This document shows positions 12,364 through 24,839 of a DNA stretch of 64,000 nucleotides, one piece after another (within the stretch, counting starts at the first letter, position 1; every line of letters starts with the position of its first letter). The notes below the pieces were generated by a model. The model ran no database searches. It saw nothing but the letters and a program-made list of their open reading frames with translations, and was not told where the DNA came from. The DNA comes from Macquaria australasica (Eukaryota; Chordata; Actinopteri; Centrarchiformes; Percichthyidae), in the NCBI GenBank assembly GCA_005408345.1, contig SEMN01000586.1, positions 124,001 through 188,000 of the forward strand. The letters run 5' to 3'. A program made the translations under genes and the position numbers.

Positions 12364-13061
12364 CATGTTCAGCATCTTAGTTTAGGGTCTTTGCATGCTA
12401 ACATTCGCTAATTACCATTAAACACAAAGTTAAGATGAGGCTGACGGAGATGTCAATAGTTTAGCAGGTATTTGGTTATAAAACAAAGACTAAGACAAAT
12501 TTAAAATTTTACCTGATGATTGCATTAGATTAAACGCCAGGAGATGACCAAAGTTATTACAATTAATCCTGAGGGGAACATGAAGGTGTGTTGAGAGTGA
12601 GACATTTCACTCAAGACCACAAACGCAAGGAGTGTTCAGACAGAAAGTGAAGCAAATTTTTGACTCATGTCCTATGCACAAATTTGACCCTTGGACCGCC
12701 CCAAACAGCCGATGTCTCTCTCCTTTTTCCTCTCGTCTCTGTACGTTTCTGAAGCAGATTCATAAAGTCCTGGGATAAGTGTGATTCTTTTTTGCTTACG
12801 TTGAAACATTTCCAACTTGCGTGGATGCATCTTTGCGTCAATTCGCCTCTAAAATTTGTTTCACAAACACACATGTCATGGTGGTGATAGTGGGAAAGTC
12901 AGGGGATCACCAAAGTCATTAAGATGCATCGTCTGGCCACCATGAATGTCTGTACAAAATGTCATGGCAATCCATCCAATAGTTGTTGAGATACTTCAGT
13001 CTGGGGATATTTCAGTTTAGGGTCATCCATTGCCATTCCTAGAGCCACGCCACTAGCATGG
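12364..13061 (+). repeat. Dispersed teleost repeat, copy 1, interrupted
   Basis: Diagnostic blocks are 'gcatgctaacattcgctaatta', 'aaacacaaagtt', 'gcaggtatttggtta', 'tcaggggatcaccaaagtcatta', 'atgaatgtctgtacaaaat', 'catggcaatccatccaatag' and 'agagccacgccactagc'. They recur in the same order and orientation at 18059, 36164 and 49425, and weakly at 58565. The copy is split by an unrelated insertion at about 12625-12868. The family is noncoding and I recognise it as abundant in percomorph genomes; I cannot assign its class. Confidence 0.8.
12625..12868. mobile_element. MITE-like insertion nested in dispersed repeat
   Basis: It interrupts copy 1 of the dispersed repeat between 'caagaccacaaac' and 'catggtggtgatag', which are adjacent in other copies. 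Imperfect terminal inverted repeats are visible: gtgaagcaaatttt at 12647-12660 against aaaatttgtttcac at 12851-12864 (13 of 14 match when inverted). The 7-mer cacaaac occurs on both sides (12618-12624 and 12862-12868), as a target duplication would. Size and layout suit a non-autonomous hAT-like element. It has no open frame. Confidence 0.5.
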
Positions 13062-14388
13062 GTAAAAATAATAGACAACAAAGAATATGACTGCTGTCTG
13101 AATACTATTATGGACCATTATGATACTGTTTGTTTTGTAGACTGAATCTGCACTTCACTGTACCACACACAGACACAGGGCTGCCAGTGTGTGTTATATT
13201 TTTGAACACATATCTCAGTCTCAGTGGAATCCGAATCTGACACGCTCAACTCGGGCACAGCCGCCATTGCCTTAAGGCTCCCAAACAAAAGCAATCCATG
13301 TCAATTTGAAACGTTATCCTGTTGACTGCACTACCACTATACTGCTTTGGTCACCTCTTCCACTTGGCCTTCCATGAGAGTTATGAGGGGAGACTTGACA
13401 ATATCCATCTCTTCATGCACTAGTGGGGCTAGTGCTGCTTGGCAAGACACTTGGCTTCCCTTGTAAAAGAAAAAAAAAGGCTCTAAGAGTCAGTACAGTG
13501 CCTCTTAGAGTAAGTGTATTCATCTTTATTTTATTGTATTATAAGCATTTCTAGCATGTCTTCCGTACAATGATTAAGGTCCTGCCCAAAAAGTGGCTCG
13601 TGCCATCTAAGTACTAGATTGTCCACACATTCACAGCTGGCTGGACCATGTGGTCTGTGTGAGCCAGACTACTTATTAGTGATGTTCAGCGGAATCTGAA
13701 AGCTTAATGGCTTGTTGTGAATGTCCTTGCTTGGCTCAGCTATGCTTAAGTGCCTGTGTTTAATTTTTCATACTGCATCCACTTGTTTGGGATGTTCAGA
13801 AGGGGTCCATCACTAACATCTACTTGTTTTTCATCACTGTTCAAAAACATATTTTCATTAATATAATTTTTCTTCATTTGACTGAAGCCTTATTGATGAC
13901 ATCTACGGTTAAAAAAGTAATGCGTGGCCATGATAAATTCATGCATGGGAACACAACTGTGGCTATGACTTATTAATGTGTGCGACATCCAGTATGTGAC
14001 ATGTTGGAACAAGATCAGCATGACATGGCATTCCTTGTCCTTTACAAACTACACCTAGTGCATGACAGGATGTGTAATGAAGCTAATGTTAGCAAGCTAT
14101 GATATGTACAATTTTAGGATTTATGTTATATTACAGTACGATATGTGCTTTTTCCTGCAACAGCTGTGGCATATGAGATTGCCTATGCATTGAGTCAGTC
14201 TGCTACCTGTGACTTTTCCTCCACAGTGATAAGTGTAGTTAAAAGCACAGCTGCTCTGCCTCTGGTCAATGAGGAATAGAGAATAATATTTGAGAACCCT
14301 TTTTCATTGAACCTTTCCAACCTTTTATTGAATCTGTCTGTTCTTTTGTTGAGATTGCAACCTTTGCTGTCTTTGTTATAAAGTACAG

Positions 14389-14391
<3 letters not shown>
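13062..14391. other. Noncoding DNA, nothing recognised
   Basis: AT-rich sequence without repeat families I can name and without plausible coding frames. Confidence 0.55.

Positions 14392-14422
<31 letters not shown>
14392..14422. repeat. (TG)n microsatellite
   Basis: About 15 uninterrupted TG units. Confidence 0.95.
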
Positions 14423-14424
<2 letters not shown>

Positions 14425-14573
14425 TTTGTCAGTAGGTAAAAGAAGAATTTAAAGGCAAGCCAAGTGATCAGGAGATCTGAATACCATATATGTATATTGT
14501 GTCTTTCTGGATAAAAAATACTGAGTATATAAATACACACAATGCAAGATTTGAGAGTCAACTACTGAGCAAA

Positions 14574-14587
14574 CCCCCCCCCCCCCC
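14574..14587. repeat. Poly(C) run of 14
   Basis: Fourteen consecutive C residues. Runs of this kind are prone to sequencing and length error. Confidence 0.95.
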
Positions 14588-15142
14588 TAATTATTTGTTT
14601 TGAGGGTGTGGCTTTCTTATCTGTGAATTAATGAAATACTGTTTATCTACCAGTCACCTCCTACTAGCAAATGAACACACCACAGACACACAGCACTGGT
14701 TACAGCCTATATTTCTCGACCTGTGCCACATATGTGGCCACGCAGCTCTGGCTAACCCGGTACAGTTGTTCACTTCACCACGAGCAGTAAGTTGAACTGA
14801 CTAGGCATCTCAAAAACCCAGCCAACATTGTTATTAAAAATACATGACTGTCTACTCTGCAAGCACTTTTGCAAGATTCCTACAAGTGTGTGTATGCACA
14901 TAATATTGTTTAATTTTTAAGGTGTTCTGATTTAGAGGAAACAATTCTGGATAATTCAATACAAGGAAGAAGAAAATAATGTGGCCACCTATACAGTGCT
15001 AACAGAGGTGCTCCTTAAAGAGGTTAGACAAATGGACGTGGGAATGCAGACAGTGACAATGAGAGCGAGCTTCAGCCGAAGCACAGTCTGGGTTTAAGGT
15101 CAGTAGCAGCAAATGGTGATGATAAAACATCTTTTGTTCAGG

Positions 15143-15143
<1 letters not shown>

Positions 15144-15201
<58 letters not shown>
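15144..15201. repeat. (CA)n microsatellite
   Basis: About 29 uninterrupted CA units. It creates artefactual poly(His-Thr) and poly(Cys-Val) frames on the two strands. Confidence 0.95.
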
Positions 15202-15204
<3 letters not shown>

Positions 15205-18058
15205 ACAGCCAACTAAACCCCATCACTGCAGTGGGTTGTACCACTCAGACAGATACTATACAGACTATTTTATTTATTTGTGTTTTTATTCATTTTGTTG
15301 TTGTTTTTGTCTTGAGTGGGGTTCAACAAATGAAAAACCATAATCATAATCTGTCTTGATGTAATAAAGCATTATTTTTTATATCTTTTGGTTTTTCTGT
15401 TGCTGTAATGTACAAAATAGAACACAACCAAGATATAATTTTTTTTTGCAATTGATTTGACTGACAGCTTCAGAGGAGAAAGCCAATAAATCACATTTAA
15501 AATGAAAAGAGAGACCTCAGATTGAATGAGTTTTCTGATTACAAAGTCTGTTTGTGATCATCACACAATCCAACAGGTTTTATTCATAAGCTTGCAAATT
15601 AACACTGCAATCTAATTAGAACATAATAAACAGTGATCATAACAGCTGTTTTAGTGACAAGTATAATAACTTGTAAGGTGTTTTATTCTGTTGCTCTAAC
15701 AAACAAACCTTTCGTTTTTTTAGTGCAGGGCAATTACCCGAGGTTATTACATAAGAAAGAGTTACACTTATTAATGACTGCTCATGTCATTCCATGCTGT
15801 ACCAACTTGCCTACATATCAATAATGCTAATGTGTCTATATAAATCTGTGCAGTTCTGTTTCAGTTGTGTGTGCATTTGACCTTTCCTACTCATTTTATT
15901 TATTGATTTATTTGCCTTTCTTTCCTCCTGCACTGTAGACCTGCACCACCCTGCCAGAAGCACCGCTGCTAGAGGACTGAACCACTGGGCAAGTGCATTT
16001 TTAAGTTTTCACAGTTTACTGTATTGTTGTTGGAAATTAAATCACAGAATATTTTGTACTTTCTGTCTGTTAAAGTAATTTCAGACAGACAAAGAAGTAG
16101 AGTTTTAAGTCATGTGCATTCTTTGAGTTCTTTGCACGCTGTAGTTTAGTGGCACGGATGACACAAGAAAGTCAAATTAATTGAGAGAAAACATGGTGAT
16201 TTATTTCTTCAGGTTAGATCAACTGCAAAATGAATGACCTTCTCCTCCAGACACAGTGAAATATTTCATCTCTGATCTATAATTGATCCTCTGTTAAATA
16301 TATTTTTGCCTAGCAAGATCCCTTAACTGCACAGCACTTCTTGAGTTTTGTAAAGTCAATCCATGTCCTAGTTCTGAGCCCTCTCTTGTCTGAATATTTG
16401 GCATCCTTGGCCTCAATGCAAAGTTGGTGACGCATACTTTGCAACACATCTTTTCAGTCAGCTGGCAGGAATTTGATGGCCCACAGCAAAGGCTTTTATC
16501 TTGTTTTAAGCAGAAGCGCAATTAAAGGAAAGAAAGAAATAGACTTTAATACCTATAATAGACTACCTGGAGCTAGGTATTCTGTTAGGGCAAAAACTAA
16601 ACCTCCACAGCTTCACCAGTTTGTTCCATGAATGTAATTACTTTCACTTCCAGACTTATATTGTCTTTAACACATTTAGAAAAAGCATGTTCCTCAAGCA
16701 AAACCTCCTTTCCATCATTCTTCATTGTGTTTCCTGACTGCTCCTCATTCTTCTTGTCAACAGTGTGCTACTGGAAGCCTATCCTGAGGCTCTCAGCAGA
16801 GGCAAGGCTTACTCAGTGTGATGAGACTTGTTTTTCATACTATGCTGACCAGTAAACAAAATCAAACATTTATGAGAGTTTTATGCAAGGCATCAGAAGG
16901 ACCCGTCTGTGGCTGGACTGGGGGTATAATTTACCTCTCCTTACCCGATCCGACCCCCTTCCGCTCTGGGCACTGGGCTAAAAGTGATGCTGCCTTGTTA
17001 GCTCGCTGCAAGAGAAGTCAGCAGGTCACCATAGCTGACAACATACCTTTGAACTTTGTACACCCTCTCTCTCTGTTTTTATTTTCTATCCCTGAATCGA
17101 CGGCCACTTCAATCTTTATTTTTCATCATCTCATTTCTCCATTTATCTTTCCTCTGTGGCTGTTATGGCCGCTAATCAAAAGGTAGATACATTTATGACC
17201 GTGCTATAAAAGTCTATCTTCCAACATCCAACATGTTAGCATGTAACAAAACAGTAATGTTCCAGTGAAATGATCTACCCACCAGTCATAAACCACATAA
17301 TTTAGCTTCTTAACTCCATAACTGATATCAGCCACCTCCGTAAAGTGGCTAAGGAGACTTTCTGATTTTTTGGCACAGCTCCACTGAGTCCAACAAGTTC
17401 CAATCCACCCCTCTCTGTTGGGCCAAAGTTGATACAGAGCCATCAATTCCATTAAGCACTGGCCTGATACACGAAACTAAAGCTCCCCTTTAGAACAGGT
17501 CTCTGAACCCGATAAGAGTTGGCAAGGAAATAGACTGAGTTGTAATTCATGACATGTCACAGTCTCAAAGTTTCCCTGCCCACCTTCTCCCCATAGATAG
17601 CTCCAGACAGTTCTGCTTTGTGACTTAATTACAGACTGTCTGAGATAAAGTCATCTTTTACAGGGGGATTTAGTTTGTTCTAGACTTAAAGCACAAAAAT
17701 AGGAGGTCTGAGCGAATATTGAATGTACCTATTGATTTCTTCAATTGTTGTAATAAAAAATACACAAGCAGCTCCTCTGTTATTTCCTTTATGATTTTCT
17801 TGGTTTCTCATCCACTAACCTGATGGAGAATGTGACTTATTTTCTCTCAGTGCCACACTGAGCTGAGTCTGTGTCTTAATCAGTGTGTGTTTTTGTGAAG
17901 AGGAGCATATCCAATACATTCAAATATTCCAAAGAGCCTCTTTGCCAACGTGCAGTACACTCATGCATAATCATGCATGACCTTGTTTTGTATGAGTTCA
18001 AAAGATATTTTACTTTACAGCAGATGTGGAACACCATATAATACTAGCAGACAAAGAC
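15202..18058. other. Noncoding DNA, nothing recognised
   Basis: AT-rich sequence with several short frames (for example 16818-17186) that show no domain, codon pattern or splice context I can support. Confidence 0.55.
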
Positions 18059-18530
18059 CCACCATCTTAGTTTAGTGAGTTAGCATGCTAACATTTGCTA
18101 ATTAGCACTAAACATAAAAAAAAAAAAAATATTGGACAAATTGAAAGTTTGACCTGGTGGCGGCAATAGATGGCCATCCATTAAAATAGCTGTCGAGATA
18201 TTTCACAATACCACAAAGGTCAACCTCATGGTGGCGCTAGAGGATACATCAGAGGATCATCAGGGCAGGTCATCATGACACTACGGATATTTGTACCAAA
18301 TTTCATAGCAGTCCATCAAATTGTTGTTGAGATGTTCACTAAAAACCCAAAAATGTCAACCTCATGGTGGTGCCAGCAGAAATGTCAGGGGATCATCATT
18401 GTCAGTGGGATTTATCGTCTGGGCACCACAAATGTCTGTACAAAATTTTGTGGCAATCCATCCAATAGTAGTTGAGATATTTCACTCCAGGCCAAAGGGG
18501 TGAACCGACTGAGCCACGCCACTAATAAGT
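18059..18530 (+). repeat. Dispersed teleost repeat, copy 2
   Basis: It carries the family blocks 'agcatgctaacatttgctaatta', 'caacctcatggtggcgctag', 'tcaggggatcatc', 'aatgtctgtacaaaatttt', 'ggcaatccatccaatag' and 'gagccacgccacta'. The module 'aacctcatggtgg ... gttgagat' appears twice, so the repeat is internally modular. A poly(A) run of 13 replaces part of the left segment. Confidence 0.8.
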
Positions 18531-20767
18531 CCACAGCTGAAACTCAGCTCAAAACACAGAAGAGACGTACAGAAAAGAGAGAAAACACAGGTGAAACAAA
18601 AACATACTAAAACCCAGATCAACAGCAAATCCAGTGGCTGTCTTAGAAAATAAAACCTGTTTCTTAACTGATCCTTGTTTTATAAAGGTGGATAAAGGAA
18701 TTGTTTCAGTCAAGATAGACTTGAGTGGACTTCTTTTGCTAAATCGAGAAAGTTCTCCTAGTAAAGCCCTGCAGAAGAAAATATAAGTCCAAAATTCCCC
18801 AAATAGTTCTTACTGAAATCACACTGGTGGTTACTTTAAGCATGAATAACATTGATTGCAAAGCACTTCACTTTGCAATATTTTAGATTTCCTGTTATTT
18901 TATCCTCTAAAGGGTTTCTAAGAAGTCCCACACCAGCAATGAATGCCAAGGGATCATTAGGAACAACATTAGATTTCGAGTACATGGAAATACAAAAAAA
19001 TTATTTCCTCTGCATTCTTGAATATATTTATCCAAAAGAACAATTTCCTCTTGGCAGTCATTGGTGAGAAAGATCAGAAAGAAAGATTCAATAATACTAG
19101 CAAATACACACTCCAGGAGGTTGATCGTACTGAAACAAGTACACGAGATTGCAAAAGTCTGACTAACAGGACTGCCTTTTTTTTCTCCATTCCACAAATA
19201 AAAAGCTCTCTCTTTTTCTTATGGGAAGGCTACAGTTCAAAGAAATGATAATTGTCCGCATGAATACACAGGGAGCTGAAAACTTCAGTGTGGAAATGCT
19301 GTGTTTGTGTGATATTATGTTTCACGGTTTGCTATCAGTCTCTAGATGCATTCAGAACCAAAAAAGAAAAAAACTTGGAGCTGGATGTGGAACACAGTGT
19401 TCCCAGCGTACACTACAGAAGCATATTTCATATTCTAGTTGTTTGAGCTTGTGTACAGACTGGTCTGTTGGACAGACAAAATGTGTTACTGCAGAATTTA
19501 AATTTAGAATGATGTCAGGCTTTTATAACTTACAATAGAGAGCCATTTTACTCTGAGTGCACATGTGGGCGACCCAAGGTTTTTGGTGTTATTTCCTAAT
19601 TTCCACAACAAGATATTTGCTTGTATTTTCCGCGACAGTTTACTAAAAGCTCAGATCTGGTTCTTATGTTCTGGCAAGTAACCAAATTAAAATACAAAAA
19701 GCAAACACTGTCACAAGTGTCTGTTTCTAGTGGCTCATTATAGCAGTAATTATGTCAGTAAACAAATTCATAGTTGGATGAGAATGGACAGCAAACAAAC
19801 AGTGTCCAAGTTCTCCGAATGTTATCCCTCAACAGCATCGTCTTGCATTTTGAGTTTTGGGTCAGACGTACTTTCCCAGCCCCTTTTTGCAGATGGTGAT
19901 TAAATCTTTAATTGTCAAGGGGAGGCGGGACTGTGGAGCAGGGAGAGAAAAAACTGGCAAACAGATTTTTAATTATGGCCCACTAAATTAAGATACCCAG
20001 ATTCAGTCCCGTATCTCCAGCTGATCTATTCCTCTCTCCCTCACACTCTCTCTCTCTCCCTCACATCCCTCTCTCTCTCTCTCTCCACTCCAATGCCCCA
20101 TGGCTCTGATTGTATTACTCATTCAGAGAGATCATCTGTCATTTCCAGTCGCCGTACAACATGGCCACATATCATAACAGCCCAGGAACGAGAGAGGGAG
20201 GGACGGAGAGATAAAGAGTGAGGGAAATTGGAAATGGCCGAGAAAGAGCAAAAATTAAATTCATATCTTAGGATTCCTCTACTGTTGCATCCTGTTGCAT
20301 CCTCCAAAAATCCTGTTAGGTGAGGAGAGTCTCCCAAGGTTGGCAAAATAATTAACATGGTTTCTTTAGAAAGATGATTAAAAGCTAGTAAAATTCACAT
20401 ACACTATTAACAAGACACATCCATGTAAAGTACACATAGGACATTTGTTAAAATAATTCTAATTAAATGTTGAGCAAATTATTTATCATCATTTATTATG
20501 GCAAAGAAGGTTCATTCTAATACTCTGGACACCGTGCTTCACTTGTTTAAGCCTCCAAATTAAGACTTCGGAGTTTGAAATGTGACACAAGGAAGAATTC
20601 CATGGTGGATAGTGTCTGTGGAAAAAACATGTGAACATCCTTTGTGCCTCACTCAGCCCCACAGACTGAATAGAATTACTGGAAATCATACTGCTCTAAC
20701 ATGTCTGAAACGCATTTGCCTCTACAGACATAAAGAGTGTGCCCAGAGAATATTGTTGTCCATGTCC
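18531..20767. other. Noncoding DNA with a CT-rich patch
   Basis: No gene recognised. 20035-20090 is a (CT)n-rich patch. The block at 19890-20010 is homeodomain-site-like AT-rich sequence without simple repeats and could be a conserved element, but conservation cannot be judged here. Confidence 0.5.
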
Positions 20768-20822
20768 GTCTGTCTGTGTACGTGTGTGTGTGTGTGTACG
20801 TGTGTGTGTGTGTGAGAGAGAG
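20768..20822. repeat. (TG)n microsatellite, interrupted
   Basis: Two TG tracts joined by 'tacg' and followed by a short GA run. Confidence 0.9.
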
Positions 20823-20963
20823 TTTGTATGCCAAGTCTGGGCATACACATACAGTATCAACATGCAATGTAAGCATCCATCTTGTGTCTGTGTGTCTTTA
20901 TTTGCTGCCTCGACTGTGTGAAGCCACGTCTGTCAAAGAGATCAGAGCATTCACTATAACCCT

Positions 20964-20972
20964 GCACGCACG

Positions 20973-21035
<63 letters not shown>
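20964..21035. repeat. (CA)n microsatellite
   Basis: About 36 units, starting as CACG/CGCA and continuing as pure CA. It is followed 44 bp later by a TG array of the opposite sense. Confidence 0.95.
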
Positions 21036-21038
<3 letters not shown>

Positions 21039-21078
21039 TCTGGGACATCATAACAGTGTACCAGCATTGGAAATGACA

Positions 21079-21105
21079 GTGTGTGTGTGTGTGTGTGTGT
21101 GTGTG
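21079..21105. repeat. (TG)n microsatellite
   Basis: About 13 units. It is complementary to the preceding CA array and could pair with it within one strand. Confidence 0.95.
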
Positions 21106-24100
21106 GATGGAAGACACTGTCCTCCCAAGAAGCCCGACAGCATCAGTCCAGATGTGAGGGTCTCAAAACGACATATGCTTACGTTTAGGTGACAAAGCCC
21201 TGTAGTGGCCAATGGAATTATGACTGGAGCAAACGAGGAAGTCAGGTGACGTTAGGTCTGGGTGGATGGATGGATGGTATGGCGCACTTCACTGACACTA
21301 TTCACCTCCTGCAACTCCAAACACACATAAGCTTTTACTAGGAAACACAGGTGCCATCCTCACAATTATTATTTGATATTATTTAATAAGGAATGCCTAG
21401 TTGAACTATGCTTTGATAGCAACAGGCACAACTTCTGCTCACTTTTGTCATGAAGACAGTATTATTCCTATCTATTGTTATATTTAAATTTAAGTTTTGA
21501 TTTACAGTCTTACCTAGTATGTTTACAATGTATCAATATTTAGCAAATGTCTTGTGCTATTTTTTAGTATAAGAAGTAATAAAGGTAAAAAAACAAAACA
21601 AAAAACTATCATTTAAATATAATATAATTTGGAAGAAAATCAAAAAGTGTTTTTATGAGGACAGAGTAACAATAAACAGAGTGTCTGCTACAGCGCTTTA
21701 ATTTTCTGATTGGAAGTCCACACAGACAGAAAAACAGAATCCACCATTTTGTAGCTGCCGGGGTGAGTGAACCTTGGCGAGGGGAGTGAAATGTTGTTTT
21801 AAACAGGCAGAGTGAGGACAGCCTGCCACAGAGTTTGGGTCATCAGTGTGGTCATTAAGCAGACTGTAATGGGCCATGAGAAAGGCTGTTCTGCTCTGGC
21901 GCCGGGCTGGCCGGCCTGTGGATCACGCCAACATTATCAGCCGACGGATCGCACCATTATGCCCTTGATGGAGGGGAACTCTGGATGTGTCTGGAGGAGA
22001 CCGAAAATGGTCGCAGTATGCTGCAAACCTGCAGACATACCACGAGCAGGTGTGGGAGTGAGCACGCTCATGCTCATATGCAGAAACACACATTCATATG
22101 AATTATGTAAACATCCTCATTATGGAGTATTGGGTGTATATTCATATTCATAAGTCTACATTTTAGTAAAATGGTTCAGGATCATACAGCTGAGCTCACA
22201 TCCACAGAAAATGTGACAATAAACAATAAAAATTCCACCTCTTTTACTTTTTTTTTTTTTTAATGGTGGCATCTGGCACCAGCCCCAGAGTCTCCGATCC
22301 AGTCGAGCCGTTTTGAACTGCACCTGTGTTCTTCAATGAATTCACCTCCCTTTTTTTCTATTATTATATTTCATACAGGAAAGCTAAAGGTCACGGACAT
22401 CTGCATGCAGCAGGGAAAGATGTACGTGAGGGATCGCGGAGGAGGACGAGACGAAGATGGTGAGTGAGAGGATGACAGAAATGCATTCGCCGCTACAAAC
22501 ACTAGTCACAGTAAATGTCAACCGAGCCACTCACTCCTGCCACTCCTTCCATATTTATTTCATTTCCTGCCAGAGACTTGTCTGTCCAAGTGACTTCCTG
22601 ACAAAATGAAATGTGTTTCTTTTGTCTTGATACCTAATGAGTCAGTTTTCATAAGAAGTTTAGGAATAAAAAAAATTGAAATTTGTAGCTACAACATTGT
22701 CTTGGGAAAAGAAATAAACCAGCAACCCTGATCTGTGGCAGTCTTGTATTCCAGCATTCTCCATCTACTCATTATTTCTTTATCCTATCCACCCTGGGTT
22801 AGGTTTCTGCTGAGATATCGTGTCCTAGGACAGCGCATACATAGGTTTTCATAATTTATATATATCAAATGAATACAAAGCACTTTCTTCAATGACATCC
22901 ATATAGGAGAAACAAAAAGTGATATTTTTGTAGACCCAGCTTGAAAAAACTCCATCCAAAAACTTCAACAAAACCCCCCTCATCCCTTGAAGTTATCTCT
23001 TGTCCATTGGTCCAAGTTTTTGATGGTCGAACATGTAGCCAGCAGACATCGCAACACTCATTAATCTTGGAGTGACTTTCCTGGTGGGAGTTGGGGAATT
23101 GCAGCCTGTTATGTCTCTCTCCACATCTACTGAGTACTCAGTCCCGCTGCCAGCAGTGGTCCGAAGAAGCAAAGAGGAGGCCGGTCTCGATGGAGAGGGA
23201 TGTGGGCAGCATAAGCCCACAGCAGCTCTAGGACAACACTCACACAGCACGGCAGTTGGCCAGACAAACTGTGCTGAGAGTCAAACTCACTCAGCTCGCT
23301 GGTGGAGTTCACTGATTTTCGAAGCCTGTGTGAAAGACTCCACATTTGGTGTGGAGATGGTGTGCGCAGGGGGGCCATCTCTTTTCAAAATTCAGAGTAT
23401 CAAATGATGGTTGATTTCACAGTTAGGGATTATGTCTTTCATTTCAACCCACCCTCCCTCATGCAATCTGCTTCATCTGTTTTCCTCTTTGTCTCTTATT
23501 AGGCTTTCATAGAGCACACACAAAATGTTTTATTTGCCAGCCAACCAATCAGAGCAGGAGGTCTGGACATGCCACTAATTGTGGTCAGTTGGCCAACTCT
23601 TCAGCTGGCTGCCAAAAGGAATTGAGTTACGCCACAAGAAACACCTCCAACTAAGACCTTCAAACACATGACAACATGAAAACCAAATAAATATGCAGGG
23701 TCCATAATACCACCCAATAAACAGAAATCTTAAAAATGTTGTTAGAGTTCTACTTGTACATGGAAAATATGTCACATAACCTATTTCAAGGTATAGCCCA
23801 TATTCCAAGCTTCCTATTTATCTAAAAATGCATTATATTTACACTGATCATAATGGACTCAACATTGGTTTTTATTTATACTAAGATTAGATTAACTTGA
23901 AGCAAAACATAATAAACTGTCCACATTAATTTTATATGGGAGACCAAAATTGATCATGCAGGCTTTTTTAGTATTCAGTCACAGTGATTGATTTGTACGT
24001 CAGCAGCAGAGACATTCAGAGGTGAAACGGTCTTTTTCCAGTGCAGTCCCACCGTGCCCTTGTATTCTGACCTTTTGTCCAATCCATCAGTTACCTCCCT

Positions 24101-24344
24101 GTTTTTTAACTCATTTATACTGAACTAGAAAGGACATACTGTAGCTCAGTGCATGCACATACAAACACACATTGTTGCATGCAGGTACAGTATATGCACA
24201 TTCTTACACACAGTGATTAATGACCAGCCTTGAGTGAGTTCACTCCTCTAAAGGCTGCTGTTCAAGCCAGGACTGATTTCCCCCGCGTGACTAGAGTACT
24301 TTTACGCACGTGTGCAAACACACATCCACGAGGATACTTGTAAG
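21106..24344. other. Mostly noncoding DNA containing one exon candidate
   Basis: 21780-22020 is GC-richer and free of simple repeats. 22379-22459 is a splice-flanked open segment listed separately. The rest, including overlapping frames at 23072-23407, has no recognisable content. Confidence 0.5.
22379..22459 (+). CDS. Candidate internal exon, unidentified
   Basis: An 81-bp segment is preceded by a pyrimidine-rich stretch ending in 'atttcatacag' and followed by 'gtgagtgag', a near-consensus donor. In the frame that enters after two bases it is open throughout for 26 codons, reading KLKVTDICMQQGKMYV and then a Gly/Arg/Asp-rich end, with one base left over. A second frame is also open but is Arg/His-rich and less protein-like. 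I do not recognise the peptide. The leftover G would join the AG at the start of the candidate exon at 35493 to make a Glu codon. A chance splice-like arrangement remains quite possible. Confidence 0.3.
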
Positions 24345-24596
24345 GGATTCGAGTCTGCCAAACCTGCCGTGCTGTTCTCAAAATGTTCAGCTTACTCTAG
24401 CGTTAAACATGGTAGAATAACTTGAAGTCTGATTGTAACATTATTTGACATCAGTGAGCAACAAGTTACAGGATTCGAGTCTGCCAAACCTGCCGTGCTG
24501 TTCTCAAAATGTTCAGCTTACTCTAGCGTTAAACATGGTAGAATAACTTGAAGTCTGATTGTAACATTATTTGACATCAGTGAGCAACAAGTTACA
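24345..24596. repeat. Perfect tandem duplication of 126 bp (two copies)
   Basis: 24345-24470 and 24471-24596 are identical by eye over all 126 bases, from 'ggattcgagtctgcc' to 'gcaacaagttaca'. No microsatellite is involved. It is either a very recent duplication or a read-overlap error in the assembly. Confidence 0.95.
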
Positions 24597-24839
24597 TTTA
24601 AAAAGATTATCTGGCAGACCACATTTGGAGCATAACCCCGTTATATTCTTAAAATTTTAATATATGTACTAAAATAATGCATCATTAAACGGAAAACAGA
24701 TTTATCTTATGCATGGGTTAGCAAACATTCAACCTGCTCACAGATCGTTTACCCTGCTAAAGTAAATGTCTAAATGATGAGACCAAAACATGTAAGTATG
24801 AAAATGTCTTCAACTGAGTAAATCTATATCTACTGTAAA

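Noticed and set aside
15113..15343. His-Thr and Cys-Val repeat frames over CA/TG arrays
   Set aside because: Pure translation of microsatellites; the same applies at 14.4, 20.8-21.1, 48.2, 55.1 and 61.6 kb.
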